From a virus, in the IMG/VR virus record IMGVR_UViG_3300028025_001992, positions 1 through 44,220 of that record: a DNA stretch of 44,220 bases; one strand, written 5' to 3'. Position 1 is the first letter of the stretch. Each line of letters begins with the position of its first letter. Under the pieces are notes generated by a model. It was given only the letters and a program-made list of their open reading frames with translations, had not been told where the DNA came from and did no database searches. Below, one piece after another: positions 32,035 to 39,677 of the stretch. The position numbers and the translations under genes were made by a program.

Positions 32035-33060
32035 TTATGAATCATAACCAACAAATTCAATATCTGGAAATACTTTTGCAAAAGCATCCGCATCAAAATC
32101 CATGTTTCCGTAAGGAACGTAGATTTTTTCAACATCTTTTAGCGATACTCCGCCAAAAATTTGAGTTTCAAAATAACTTTTATCTGTAAAATCTTCTGCT
32201 CCGCTCCATTGCCATGGATAACCTCTGACCGTAATTTCAGATGCTTTCATGGCATCGCTGGTACTTGGAGTTTTATTTAATTTCATTGGAATAGTTCCAG
32301 TATTCAAAGAATCTCCGATAGTCATTGTTGACCTATCTTTAAGATAATCTTTTAAAACAAACCTAACTTCTCCGTATTGTGCAACTCCGTATGTAGTTAC
32401 GCTTTCGTCAAAATCATCAATTGAAAGATAACCGTAAATTGGTCTTTCAGTATCGTTAACACTTACGGGAACTGATTGGCTTCTTGCTTCTCCACTTCTT
32501 CTTATTGTGGGGTTATAGTGCCCGTTTGATTTTGCAATTTCAAACTGTGTTTTAAATCTTGGGTCTCCAGATTCCATCATAATTCCAAAAGAATCAACGT
32601 CCATGGCGATACAAATTTTTCCATTTTCCATGGCGCTTACTACTTCTGGAAGAACATCATCTTCAAAACTTTTGTATGTATCTTCTTTTTTTATTTGAGA
32701 GTATGCGTCTATTTCGTCTTTTAATCTTTCTTGCATTGACCTGTATTGCAAATCTTTAGGTGTAATTGTGTCCCAACCAGACAAAACTAGAGAATCATCA
32801 ACTGTTTTATCAACATATTCTGTAAAAAATTTACCAACTTCAGTTTCTTCAAAATAAATGTCATCAACATCTCTTGTAGATAATGTTTTAATAGCGTCTT
32901 GAAATCTTGAATCTAAAGTAAAATCACTTACATCTCCGTGCGCCCAACTGCCATGAGTGGACTGGTCGTGTTGACCAGCAAAGTGTTTTGTCAACTGCTT
33001 TTTGTTTACCATGTTTAGCAAAAAGGGTTCATCAGTAAAACTTGCTATTCCTTTAGGCAT
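32035..33060 (-). CDS. Effector with HDQ motif and unknown C-terminal domain
   Basis: 341 aa from the ATG at 33058-33060, which overlaps the upstream stop by 8 bases (a GTG four codons earlier is possible). The HDQ motif is at residues 25-39. The C-terminal ~200 residues have a recognisable pattern (ESGDPRFKTQFE, RPIYGYLSID, YGEVRFVLKDYLKDRSTMTI, then GDSL and SYFETQIFGGVSLKDVEKIY) that I recall from uncharacterised actinobacterial effector-like proteins (possibly DUF3626-like; not checked). The YF/YxExQxxGGVSL end resembles the last strand and catalytic Glu region of some ADP-ribosyltransferases, but this is only a hint. Confidence 0.7.
   Translation of the reverse strand: MPKGIASFTDEPFLLNMVNKKQLTKHFAGQHDQSTHGSWAHGDVSDFTLDSRFQDAIKTLSTRDVDDIYFEETEVGKFFTEYVDKTVDDSLVLSGWDTITPKDLQYRSMQERLKDEIDAYSQIKKEDTYKSFEDDVLPEVVSAMENGKICIAMDVDSFGIMMESGDPRFKTQFEIAKSNGHYNPTIRRSGEARSQSVPVSVNDTERPIYGYLSIDDFDESVTTYGVAQYGEVRFVLKDYLKDRSTMTIGDSLNTGTIPMKLNKTPSTSDAMKASEITVRGYPWQWSGAEDFTDKSYFETQIFGGVSLKDVEKIYVPYGNMDFDADAFAKVFPDIEFVGYDS
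32944..32988 (-). repeat. HDQ motif copy 3
   Basis: Encodes KHFAGQHDQSTHGSW, residues 25-39 of the unknown effector. The residues just before it (NMVNKKQLT) follow the usual hydrophobic-then-basic lead-in. Confidence 0.95.
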
Positions 33061-33820
33061 TAGGCATCGCACTTTCTACAATAGTTAATTCTTTCCAAAT
33101 TGCTTCAACTTCTTCGAAAGACATTTCCAAATACCCTGTATTCACTTGATTTGGAATCAAGGCAACTTTTTTAAATCCCATGCTTTCCCAAAATGGTATG
33201 GCATCTGCCAGCGGAAGAAGTTGTAAACCAGTTTTATTGGTATAGGCATAATTGATTGCCTGTCCATAAAGCATACTTCCAGCCCCATCAACAATTCCAG
33301 TTGTTCCTAAATAATTAAGTTCTGTAATTGCTCCCATAGGGGTATCCCTACCTTCAATAGAAACCGCTATCGCCCCTGCGACATCTCCGTTTGCAGTTTT
33401 AAGAACTGAAATGTACGAATCGCCATCTGCGTAACCTGCTTCTCTGCCTATTTCAAATTCAAGGGCTTGTGAAGTCATTTGGAAACCCTCTGTAGTTAAA
33501 ATGTCCTCAATGTCTACATCTTCTAATTGACTAGCAACTCTTGTAGCAATTTCTTCTAAATTTTCATAGATTTTCATTGTTGATACTGTTGTATTGTCTA
33601 CTAAAAATTCTTGTGTTATGCCTTTATCTTTAAGACTTGCAGTCTTTTGCGAAATCTTTCCAGCAATACCAGTAGCCCAACTGCCATGCGTAGATTGGTC
33701 ATGTTGCCCTGCTAGGTGCTTGGTTAGTGGCGGAACGACATAAACAGATTTTGCCTTTGTAACAATAAGACTTAACCCTTGAGCAGAGTCATAAACAAAT
33801 CTTTCAACTCTAGGGGTCAT
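33053..33820 (-). CDS. Effector with HDQ motif and GNAT acetyltransferase-like domain
   Basis: A 255-aa protein. Short N-terminal leader with a SVYVVPPLT segment, HDQ motif at residues 34-48. The C-terminal part looks like a GNAT fold: GDVAGAIAVSIEGRD, ITELNYLGTTGIVDGAGSML (acetyl-CoA-binding type turn) and IPFWESMGFKKVALI (the closing PFWExMGF motif, 209-216). Acetylation of a host protein, tRNA or small molecule is possible; the target is unknown. The start overlaps the stop of the ADP-ribosyltransferase gene (ATGA), so translation is coupled. Confidence 0.75.
   Translation of the reverse strand: MTPRVERFVYDSAQGLSLIVTKAKSVYVVPPLTKHLAGQHDQSTHGSWATGIAGKISQKTASLKDKGITQEFLVDNTTVSTMKIYENLEEIATRVASQLEDVDIEDILTTEGFQMTSQALEFEIGREAGYADGDSYISVLKTANGDVAGAIAVSIEGRDTPMGAITELNYLGTTGIVDGAGSMLYGQAINYAYTNKTGLQLLPLADAIPFWESMGFKKVALIPNQVNTGYLEMSFEEVEAIWKELTIVESAMPNA
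33677..33721 (-). repeat. HDQ motif copy 4
   Basis: Encodes KHLAGQHDQSTHGSW, residues 34-48 of the GNAT-type effector. Confidence 0.95.
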
Positions 33821-34659
33821 TGAACTATCTCCACGTCTATGATTTTGCCACGGATTTGCGTTACTTTGAACTTGCTATCTCTTGGCAACATAAATTCTGA
33901 CTCATCCCAGTATTCTCCATCCATAAAAGCATTAGGAAATAATCCTTTTGTTCCTTTAGGGAAATGATATTGCAAAACTATTCCTTGAAAATTTTGACTT
34001 TTTTCAGAACCAGCAAATTTAGTAGCAACTTTTGGATTTATTGTTGTAGAAACAAATCCTTTATCTTGAAAAGTATCTCCAACTTTTAATTTTTCAAAAA
34101 AGAAAGAACCCATAAGACCTTGATTTGCTACACCTCTATAAGCAAGCATTGGGTCTTTTAAAGGAGGTGCGTCATCTATAGCCTTGTCAATTGCTGAAAT
34201 TTTATCTTGTATTTGCTCTTCTGAAATTTGTGGGTCTCGCAAAGCATCGTTTATTACTTTGTGTCCACTCTGTAAGTACCATGCCATTGCTCCACGCGAA
34301 GTTTTATTTTTGCTGGAGTCGTATCCTGCTTCTACTTGTTGGTACTCTATTTTTTTTAAAAGTTCTTCAAAAAGTTGTTCTTTATCAACATTACCTTCAA
34401 AATACGGGTCTCCATCTTTCGGGTAAAAGGTTTGAAACTCGTTAAATTTTTCCCAGTAATTTAATTCTGTAAAAACATCGCTAGACCAACTACCATGCGA
34501 ACTCTGGTCGTGCTGACCTGCAAGGTGCTTTTCCATCTTGGCAAAAAAGTCTTCTGCCCTTTTACCTGCAAGAAGGTGGTCGTTGTAAGCCTTGGCTTCA
34601 TCGGGAGTAAAGTCTCTTACCATGCGCCCATAACGGCGTGATTGAGTTGGAGTCATCAT
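33817..34659 (-). CDS. Effector with HDQ motif and ADP-ribosyltransferase domain (R-S-E type)
   Basis: 280 aa from the ATG at 34657-34659 (overlaps the upstream stop as ATGA; a second ATG follows at once). HDQ motif at residues 44-58. The C-terminal ~150 residues are a clear ADP-ribosyltransferase exoenzyme: R175 in AYRGV, S204-T-T in GFVSTT, and the ExE pair E253-S-E255 in YWDESEF. The arginine, STS-like and ExE motifs place it in the R-S-E class that typically modifies arginine or Rho-type/other host proteins. T4 Alt/ModA are capsid-delivered phage precedents. All catalytic residues are present. Confidence 0.9.
   Translation of the reverse strand: MMTPTQSRRYGRMVRDFTPDEAKAYNDHLLAGKRAEDFFAKMEKHLAGQHDQSSHGSWSSDVFTELNYWEKFNEFQTFYPKDGDPYFEGNVDKEQLFEELLKKIEYQQVEAGYDSSKNKTSRGAMAWYLQSGHKVINDALRDPQISEEQIQDKISAIDKAIDDAPPLKDPMLAYRGVANQGLMGSFFFEKLKVGDTFQDKGFVSTTINPKVATKFAGSEKSQNFQGIVLQYHFPKGTKGLFPNAFMDGEYWDESEFMLPRDSKFKVTQIRGKIIDVEIVQ
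34486..34530 (-). repeat. HDQ motif copy 5
   Basis: Encodes KHLAGQHDQSSHGSW, residues 44-58 of the R-S-E ADP-ribosyltransferase effector. Confidence 0.95.
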
Positions 34660-36572
34660 AATCCAAGCGTCCAATCTTGGTCTGCAACCGTAAGCATAGA
34701 CCTATCTAAAATAACAAAATAGTCTTTTTTGTCGTCCTGTAACAAACCAGCATTGTAAACCTGAAAACCCTGCGCCGCTAAAATACGAGCAACATTTTGT
34801 TTATAGGTAGTTACATTAGGCCCATCATCATAATTAACCATTTCCATTGCGCTTTTTACTTGTTGCTGAGTTGGCATTTTAGCGTTTTTTGGTATGTGAA
34901 TAGCCATAACTTTTCCATTGCCGTAGATATCTTCACTTTCGTCATAATCATTGGCATAAGAAGACGCTTCGTCTCCTCTTATTGTTGTGTAAGTACCAGT
35001 TCCAAATGCTCCCCAACCAGCGTAGTATTCACCTCTTTTGAATTGCTCAACAGCCTGTTCTGCTGTGTAAGTAATAACTGTTGCTGTGTAAGGCTCTGTT
35101 GTTGTTTCTAGTCTTCTCCACTCTGAAATACCTCTATAAACAATGGTTCCGCCCTCTGCTTCTTGCAATTGCTTTAATTCTGCAACTGTAGAAACTGTTT
35201 TAGGTTTTCCTGTAAATCCTTGACGTTCAGCAATAATTTTTAAACCATTATCGCCATAACGATGACCGTTTGCTATTTCTTTTTCGTTCATTTGCTCAAT
35301 AACATCTTGAGTTTCTTTATTTACGCTTCCGTCTGGATTGTAAAAAAGTTTGTCTACATCAGCAGTTATGTCAACTCCAGCACCACCGCCAGCCCAACTT
35401 CCGTGAGTGCGTTGGTCGTGTTGTCCCGCTAAATGTTTTTGAACTCGTGGATAGTAAGACCATTCAAACAAAGAATTACCATCGGTGTAAATCTCATCAG
35501 CATTAACCGTATTAGTCAGAATTTCGTAATCATTATTTAAGTTGCTTTGACCGTGCTGTTCAGCATACTGACGGTCAATAGTTACCCAGTCGCCTACGTT
35601 AACTTGTCTTACACCCTTGGGAACTGCACGATAAATCTGCACCTTAGCATTTGGGTTTCCGCGCATTGAAGTAATAATTGAATGAACTCGTCTAGCCATC
35701 TCAGGCTCTCCGCCACCATAAATGCGAGCGCCATCAGCAGAATAAACATTATCTGGGTAAATAGCACCGCCACCTGTTAAATCATACGCTGGAGCATTTT
35801 CTTCTGGGTCTGGTGCGCGGTGAGACATTCGGTAATTGGTATTTACGCCATCACTACCAGTAGCCCATGAGCCATGAGTTTCTTGGTCGTGCTGACCTGC
35901 TTGGTGCTTGCGAATTGCTTCGCCAATGTCCTCTTCGTTAACAGTCAATTTATCAGCGTTGAATAACAAAATTTCTGAATTAATAATTGCCCCATCGTAA
36001 CCTTTAGAAGCCAAATAAAGATTTCTAATGTCGGCTGGTGCCCATTTTTTCATTTTTATTTTATTTAAGTCTAAGAATTTACTACTTGTAGTTCCCCTTG
36101 TTCTTGCTGTGGGGTTTTCATAATCAAATTTAAAAGAATTATCCCATTCGGATTCTCCGCGAAGCATTTTTGCAGAGTCGTCAAGTTTCATGGAAATTAT
36201 ATCTCCATAATTTCTGGCAATACTCATTTTTTCGGTTACATAGATTCCTTGCCCGTAGGTTTGAAAGTCCGTGTATCTTATTTTTCCATCGAGAAGGCGT
36301 TGAGCGTCACGGGTTACATCTTGTACTCCTCGATAAACTGGAGTTCCAGCAACCTTAAAACTATCTGCAACTCTTGGCTTCATGCTTTTACCAAGTTTTT
36401 TAGCAATTTTTTGAAAAGCGTGCTCAACGGTGTCAGCGCTGTAAATTATTTCTCGAATTTCATCGTCTGTTAACTCACCAGCAGTTTCTCCAGCCCATGA
36501 ACCGTGGGACTCTTGGTCGTGTTTGCCAGCCTGATGCTTTCGAATTGGCGGAAATACAAATACGGATTTCAT
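34656..36572 (-). CDS. Three-unit effector polyprotein with ADP-ribosyltransferase-like domains
   Basis: A 638-aa protein with HDQ motifs at residues 12-26, 222-236 and 379-393. Unit 1 (27-221) has PVYRGV (78-83) and YGQGIYVTE (106-114), then YDGAIINSEILLF near its end. Unit 2 (237-378) has IYRAVPKG (313-320), GDWVTIDRQYAEQHG (327-341) and FEWSYYP (369-375). Unit 3 (394-638) has IVYRGIS (477-483), GTGTYTT (524-530) and YFVILDRSMLTV. Each has the Y-R-G/A first motif and a GxGxY-type or W-x-T second motif of the ART superfamily; the third catalytic residue is not certain in any. The first motif starts 12 residues from the N-terminus. ATGA overlap with MuF gene. Confidence 0.8.
   Translation of the reverse strand: MKSVFVFPPIRKHQAGKHDQESHGSWAGETAGELTDDEIREIIYSADTVEHAFQKIAKKLGKSMKPRVADSFKVAGTPVYRGVQDVTRDAQRLLDGKIRYTDFQTYGQGIYVTEKMSIARNYGDIISMKLDDSAKMLRGESEWDNSFKFDYENPTARTRGTTSSKFLDLNKIKMKKWAPADIRNLYLASKGYDGAIINSEILLFNADKLTVNEEDIGEAIRKHQAGQHDQETHGSWATGSDGVNTNYRMSHRAPDPEENAPAYDLTGGGAIYPDNVYSADGARIYGGGEPEMARRVHSIITSMRGNPNAKVQIYRAVPKGVRQVNVGDWVTIDRQYAEQHGQSNLNNDYEILTNTVNADEIYTDGNSLFEWSYYPRVQKHLAGQHDQRTHGSWAGGGAGVDITADVDKLFYNPDGSVNKETQDVIEQMNEKEIANGHRYGDNGLKIIAERQGFTGKPKTVSTVAELKQLQEAEGGTIVYRGISEWRRLETTTEPYTATVITYTAEQAVEQFKRGEYYAGWGAFGTGTYTTIRGDEASSYANDYDESEDIYGNGKVMAIHIPKNAKMPTQQQVKSAMEMVNYDDGPNVTTYKQNVARILAAQGFQVYNAGLLQDDKKDYFVILDRSMLTVADQDWTLGL
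35394..35438 (-). repeat. HDQ motif copy 6c
   Basis: Encodes KHLAGQHDQRTHGSW, residues 379-393 of the three-unit ART-like polyprotein. Confidence 0.95.
35865..35909 (-). repeat. HDQ motif copy 6b
   Basis: Encodes KHQAGQHDQETHGSW, residues 222-236 of the three-unit ART-like polyprotein. Confidence 0.95.
36495..36539 (-). repeat. HDQ motif copy 6a
   Basis: Encodes KHQAGKHDQESHGSW, residues 12-26. Only MKSVFVFPPIR precedes it, which gives the minimal leader needed before the motif. Confidence 0.95.
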
Positions 36573-37558
36573 CGAACAATCCCCGTTCGAATGTACTCGG
36601 CATCATTTAAACCCCTGTCAGGTGGCATTAGGAAAGCCGTACAACGACAGTGTGGATGAGCGGGTGGCATTAGTAGACCATTGGAGAAAGACTGGTTCCA
36701 GCGCACGCTCTCGCCTTCCATTGGGGCACAACGGTCACAAGGGGGAACTCCACCCATGGTTGCGGTAGCAGTTGTCCAAACTTTCTGAGCATTTGGGTCA
36801 ACCCAGCCACCATCTGAAGCCTGTTGCCAAGCCAACTGGCGACCCCAGTTTTGAGCAATTTGAATCTCGGTACGAGCAATCATTGAAGAGCGTGCCTGTA
36901 TCAAGCGCCTACGATAGGTCTCAGTGACCACCTCAGCCCTTTTGAGCGCTTTTTCGTGGGCTATGCCCTTATTCCTTAGACTCTCGTACTGGCGCGTGTA
37001 ATAGCGGTCTACAGCCAATGCCCAACGTGGGTGCAAGCCAATAAATTGCCGAAGCCGTGAAGCCGTAAGGTCAACTGGAATCTGATTCTTAAATGATTCG
37101 CTGATTACGGTTCGAATAGCCGAGCGCATTGATTCATCAATTGCCGTGACTAAGCGTCCAGCCTGTTTGTCTGCAAAGTCATCGGCAAGAGGATTGTTTA
37201 CATTGAAACGAAGTTTGGTATTTGGCTTACCTGTAATCGTAAATTCATTACCCCAAGATGGAGTAGCAGAAATTACTGGTTGGATTTCTTGAACTGTTGC
37301 TTTGCCAGAATTATTTATTACGGCAAGAATTCCCTGACGCAAAACTGTTTGTAATTCGCCAATACTTACACTGGTTAAAACTTTTGTTAAAACATCTGGT
37401 TGCAGATTGATAATTGCACGAGCCATTGCTTCAGCGTCAACGGTACGACCTAAGCGATAAAGAGAAGTCTTAATGATGTCGTAAAGTTGTTGTTCAGCCC
37501 CAGTGAACATTGGTTCCGAAGAAACACGGGGTCGGGCTTTGCGAACTATGTGTCCCAC
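36569..37558 (-). CDS. MuF / SPP1 gp7-like head morphogenesis protein
   Basis: A 329-aa minor head protein that binds the portal and is ejected or retained inside the capsid in related phages. The C-terminal signature is present: RSSMIARTEIQIAQNWG, then C274-D-R-C277 and HPHCRC (301-306), the zinc-coordinating end of SPP1 gp7/MuF domains. In many Firmicutes and Actinobacteria prophages MuF proteins carry C-terminal toxin domains; here the protein ends right after the MuF core and the effectors follow as separate, translationally coupled genes. Confidence 0.9.
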   Translation of the reverse strand: MGHIVRKARPRVSSEPMFTGAEQQLYDIIKTSLYRLGRTVDAEAMARAIINLQPDVLTKVLTSVSIGELQTVLRQGILAVINNSGKATVQEIQPVISATPSWGNEFTITGKPNTKLRFNVNNPLADDFADKQAGRLVTAIDESMRSAIRTVISESFKNQIPVDLTASRLRQFIGLHPRWALAVDRYYTRQYESLRNKGIAHEKALKRAEVVTETYRRRLIQARSSMIARTEIQIAQNWGRQLAWQQASDGGWVDPNAQKVWTTATATMGGVPPCDRCAPMEGESVRWNQSFSNGLLMPPAHPHCRCTAFLMPPDRGLNDAEYIRTGIVR

Positions 37559-37566
37559 AGTTACCC

Positions 37567-38973
37567 CTAAGAAGCGTTATCCGAAGTTGTGTCTTCCTCG
37601 GTCATGTCATCTTCAGTGGTGTCTTCCATATCATCTTCTGGCATTTCTGCTGGCATACCGTCAACTGCACCAGTTGATTCTGCATCATGTTCTGCTGGAG
37701 GTAATCCACCCAACTGACGCAAGTAATCTTCAAGGTTAGGGTCAGTGACGATAATTCCAGCGTTAGCCAAGTTTGTGACGTAGTTGCTGATTTCGGTTAG
37801 GTCAATGTGTGCGACCTCGCCGTAAGTCAAAGTAGGTAGACGCGAAGCATCCATTCCGTTTAAGCGCATTAGGCGTGGAATTGCGTGCTGGTTAATAGTC
37901 TCAGCAATGTTCTTAGCAATTGCGTCAACTGCCATTGACCACAAATCCATCTTGGCGGTACCAAGTGAGAATGAACCAACCTGCTCGTGACCAAGCAAGA
38001 TGAAGTCAGATAGAACCGACATCGAAATACGCTGGTCGTAGCGAGAGATAATTTTGTCTGTATCGAACTGACGATTGCCACCAGTGGAAAGCAATGTTAA
38101 GTCAAATAGTTTCTTACCTGATTCGTCATACTGAGCAGGGAAAACTACGCCTTCTTGCTCATTGCGCTTAATGTTCTGAACAATGTCAACGATGCTATTT
38201 AGAACTGCCTTTTGAGCATCTGTAGCGGTTGAAGATAAATACTCAGGTGGAACGTAGGCAACTGGAAGTCCAGCAAGGTCGCGCTCAATACCGATTGCTT
38301 CAATTTCTTCAACGCGCTTCTTGAAGTAGTAAGGGCGGTAAGCATTACGAAGTAGGGAACGACCTTCAGGGTTATTCTTAGTTGCCGTGGTGCGGAACAA
38401 CAAAGCCTTTTCAATAGGAATTGTATGAGTGCCACCACCTGAAGGGTCATTCTGGGTCATGCCCTCGATGCCACCATCTTCAGCAATATGCCAGCGGGTT
38501 AAAGATTCTTGGCTACGGATAGCAAATTTGCGCCAACCAATTTTTCCATCTGTGTAGTTTGACTTGCGAGAACCATCTTTTTCTTCAGGTCCAATACGGC
38601 GCTTGTAAACAAGTTCGTGGAATGAGAAACCAAATGGAAGCATGGAAAGAATCGAAGAAAGTGTTGCATCCCATGAATCTGACATATCGTGTAGGCAGGA
38701 TTCAATAAAGTCTGCTACTTCAGCATCTTCATCTTTTGGTGCACCTTCAGAATTGGGTTCTAGGTAGGGGTCAACTCGCCAATCAAGACGAACAATAACT
38801 TTTTCAATTGCATAAAGAATGGAACCGATAACTGGGTCATTGTCAGCCATTTCACGGTAAACGCGCTGACCATTTTGGGCGCGAAGGGCTACAAGGAACT
38901 CTTCATAAACCGTGCCACCTGCGTGACGCAGACCAGTAGAACCTAATTCAGATAGGTCTAATTTTTCTGCCAT
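37567..38973 (-). CDS. Portal protein (DUF935 / Mu gp29-like)
   Basis: A 468-aa portal subunit. Diagnostic segments are ADNDPVIGSILYAIEKVIVR near the start, LSSILSMLPFGFSFHELVYK, ERDLAGLPVAYVPPEYL and SDFILLGHEQVGSFSLG. The C-terminal ~50 residues are Asp/Glu/Thr-rich and disordered. The portal is the dodecameric ring through which DNA and internal proteins pass. It starts after a short gap with an inverted repeat and is followed by MuF, the usual order. Confidence 0.93.
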   Translation of the reverse strand: MAEKLDLSELGSTGLRHAGGTVYEEFLVALRAQNGQRVYREMADNDPVIGSILYAIEKVIVRLDWRVDPYLEPNSEGAPKDEDAEVADFIESCLHDMSDSWDATLSSILSMLPFGFSFHELVYKRRIGPEEKDGSRKSNYTDGKIGWRKFAIRSQESLTRWHIAEDGGIEGMTQNDPSGGGTHTIPIEKALLFRTTATKNNPEGRSLLRNAYRPYYFKKRVEEIEAIGIERDLAGLPVAYVPPEYLSSTATDAQKAVLNSIVDIVQNIKRNEQEGVVFPAQYDESGKKLFDLTLLSTGGNRQFDTDKIISRYDQRISMSVLSDFILLGHEQVGSFSLGTAKMDLWSMAVDAIAKNIAETINQHAIPRLMRLNGMDASRLPTLTYGEVAHIDLTEISNYVTNLANAGIIVTDPNLEDYLRQLGGLPPAEHDAESTGAVDGMPAEMPEDDMEDTTEDDMTEEDTTSDNAS

Positions 38974-38990
38974 TTTTCCATCCTGCCAGC

Positions 38991-39019
38991 GAATACCACT
39001 GCATAATACTCTGGTATTC
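38991..39019. promoter_or_regulatory. Inverted repeat upstream of the portal gene
   Basis: GAATACC (38991-38997) and GGTATTC (39013-39019) are perfect 7-bp arms separated by 15 bases, in the 71-base gap before the portal start. On the minus strand TATTAT lies between the arms and could be a -10 element. It may be an operator controlling the late structural transcript. Confidence 0.35.
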
Positions 39020-39044
39020 TTGCAATACTATCTGACAACTCGCG

Positions 39045-39677
39045 CTATTTAATGTACAGCGTGGCTTCAAAATTAAAGAATTTCCAAAACTTTATTCCCT
39101 TACCAAACCCAGCATCACGAGCCAAACGCTCATTTTCATCTGATGTGTTTAAACGCATAATGGAACGAAGGTCTTCTTCTTTGCTCAGAATCTCTTCAGC
39201 AGTAAAGTTTTTTCTCTTAAAGTCGTAATGAGCAAAGTTCATAAGGTCTTGCTCAACACCGTTATTTGCGTAAACCTTCTCAGCCCAAATAAACGCTCCC
39301 TTACTAATCAGGCTGTCGTGAATCTTGCACAATACGTCCAAACGGGATTCCCGTGGCATGAACTGGAGCGTGAAGATTGATAGCACCAAACTACTGGTTC
39401 CGTAATCGGTGAAAAACTCAATCGGGCAATCCAAGAAATGAGTTTTCTTTTCATCCCTTGGCAAAAGATTCTCAGCCTTGTCAATACCAATCTTCTGACC
39501 TGAGTGCTCAATCTCTTTCAATAACTTGCCAGTGGAACATCCAAGGTCAATGACATTCGTTTCTGGAACTACAAAAAACTTTGAAAGGCTTAATACCGAG
39601 TTGTAAAGCAAGTCATAATTTGGAATTGAACTGGCGATGTGGTCATCAAAGTTATCTATTGTCTCAAAAGAAAACAT
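39045..39677 (-). CDS. Class I SAM-dependent methyltransferase (CmoA-like)
   Basis: A 210-aa protein. FDDHIASSIPNYDLLYNSVL followed by VIDLGCSTGKLLKEI (motif I at 44-50) closely follows the layout of CmoA, the carboxy-SAM synthase of tRNA wobble modification, but the protein is shorter. KIGIDKAENLL supplies the acidic motif II. It overlaps the DNA cytosine methyltransferase gene by 14 bases. Its substrate could be tRNA, DNA or a small molecule. Being paired with a DNA methyltransferase does not by itself show a DNA role. Confidence 0.75.
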   Translation of the reverse strand: MFSFETIDNFDDHIASSIPNYDLLYNSVLSLSKFFVVPETNVIDLGCSTGKLLKEIEHSGQKIGIDKAENLLPRDEKKTHFLDCPIEFFTDYGTSSLVLSIFTLQFMPRESRLDVLCKIHDSLISKGAFIWAEKVYANNGVEQDLMNFAHYDFKRKNFTAEEILSKEEDLRSIMRLNTSDENERLARDAGFGKGIKFWKFFNFEATLYIK

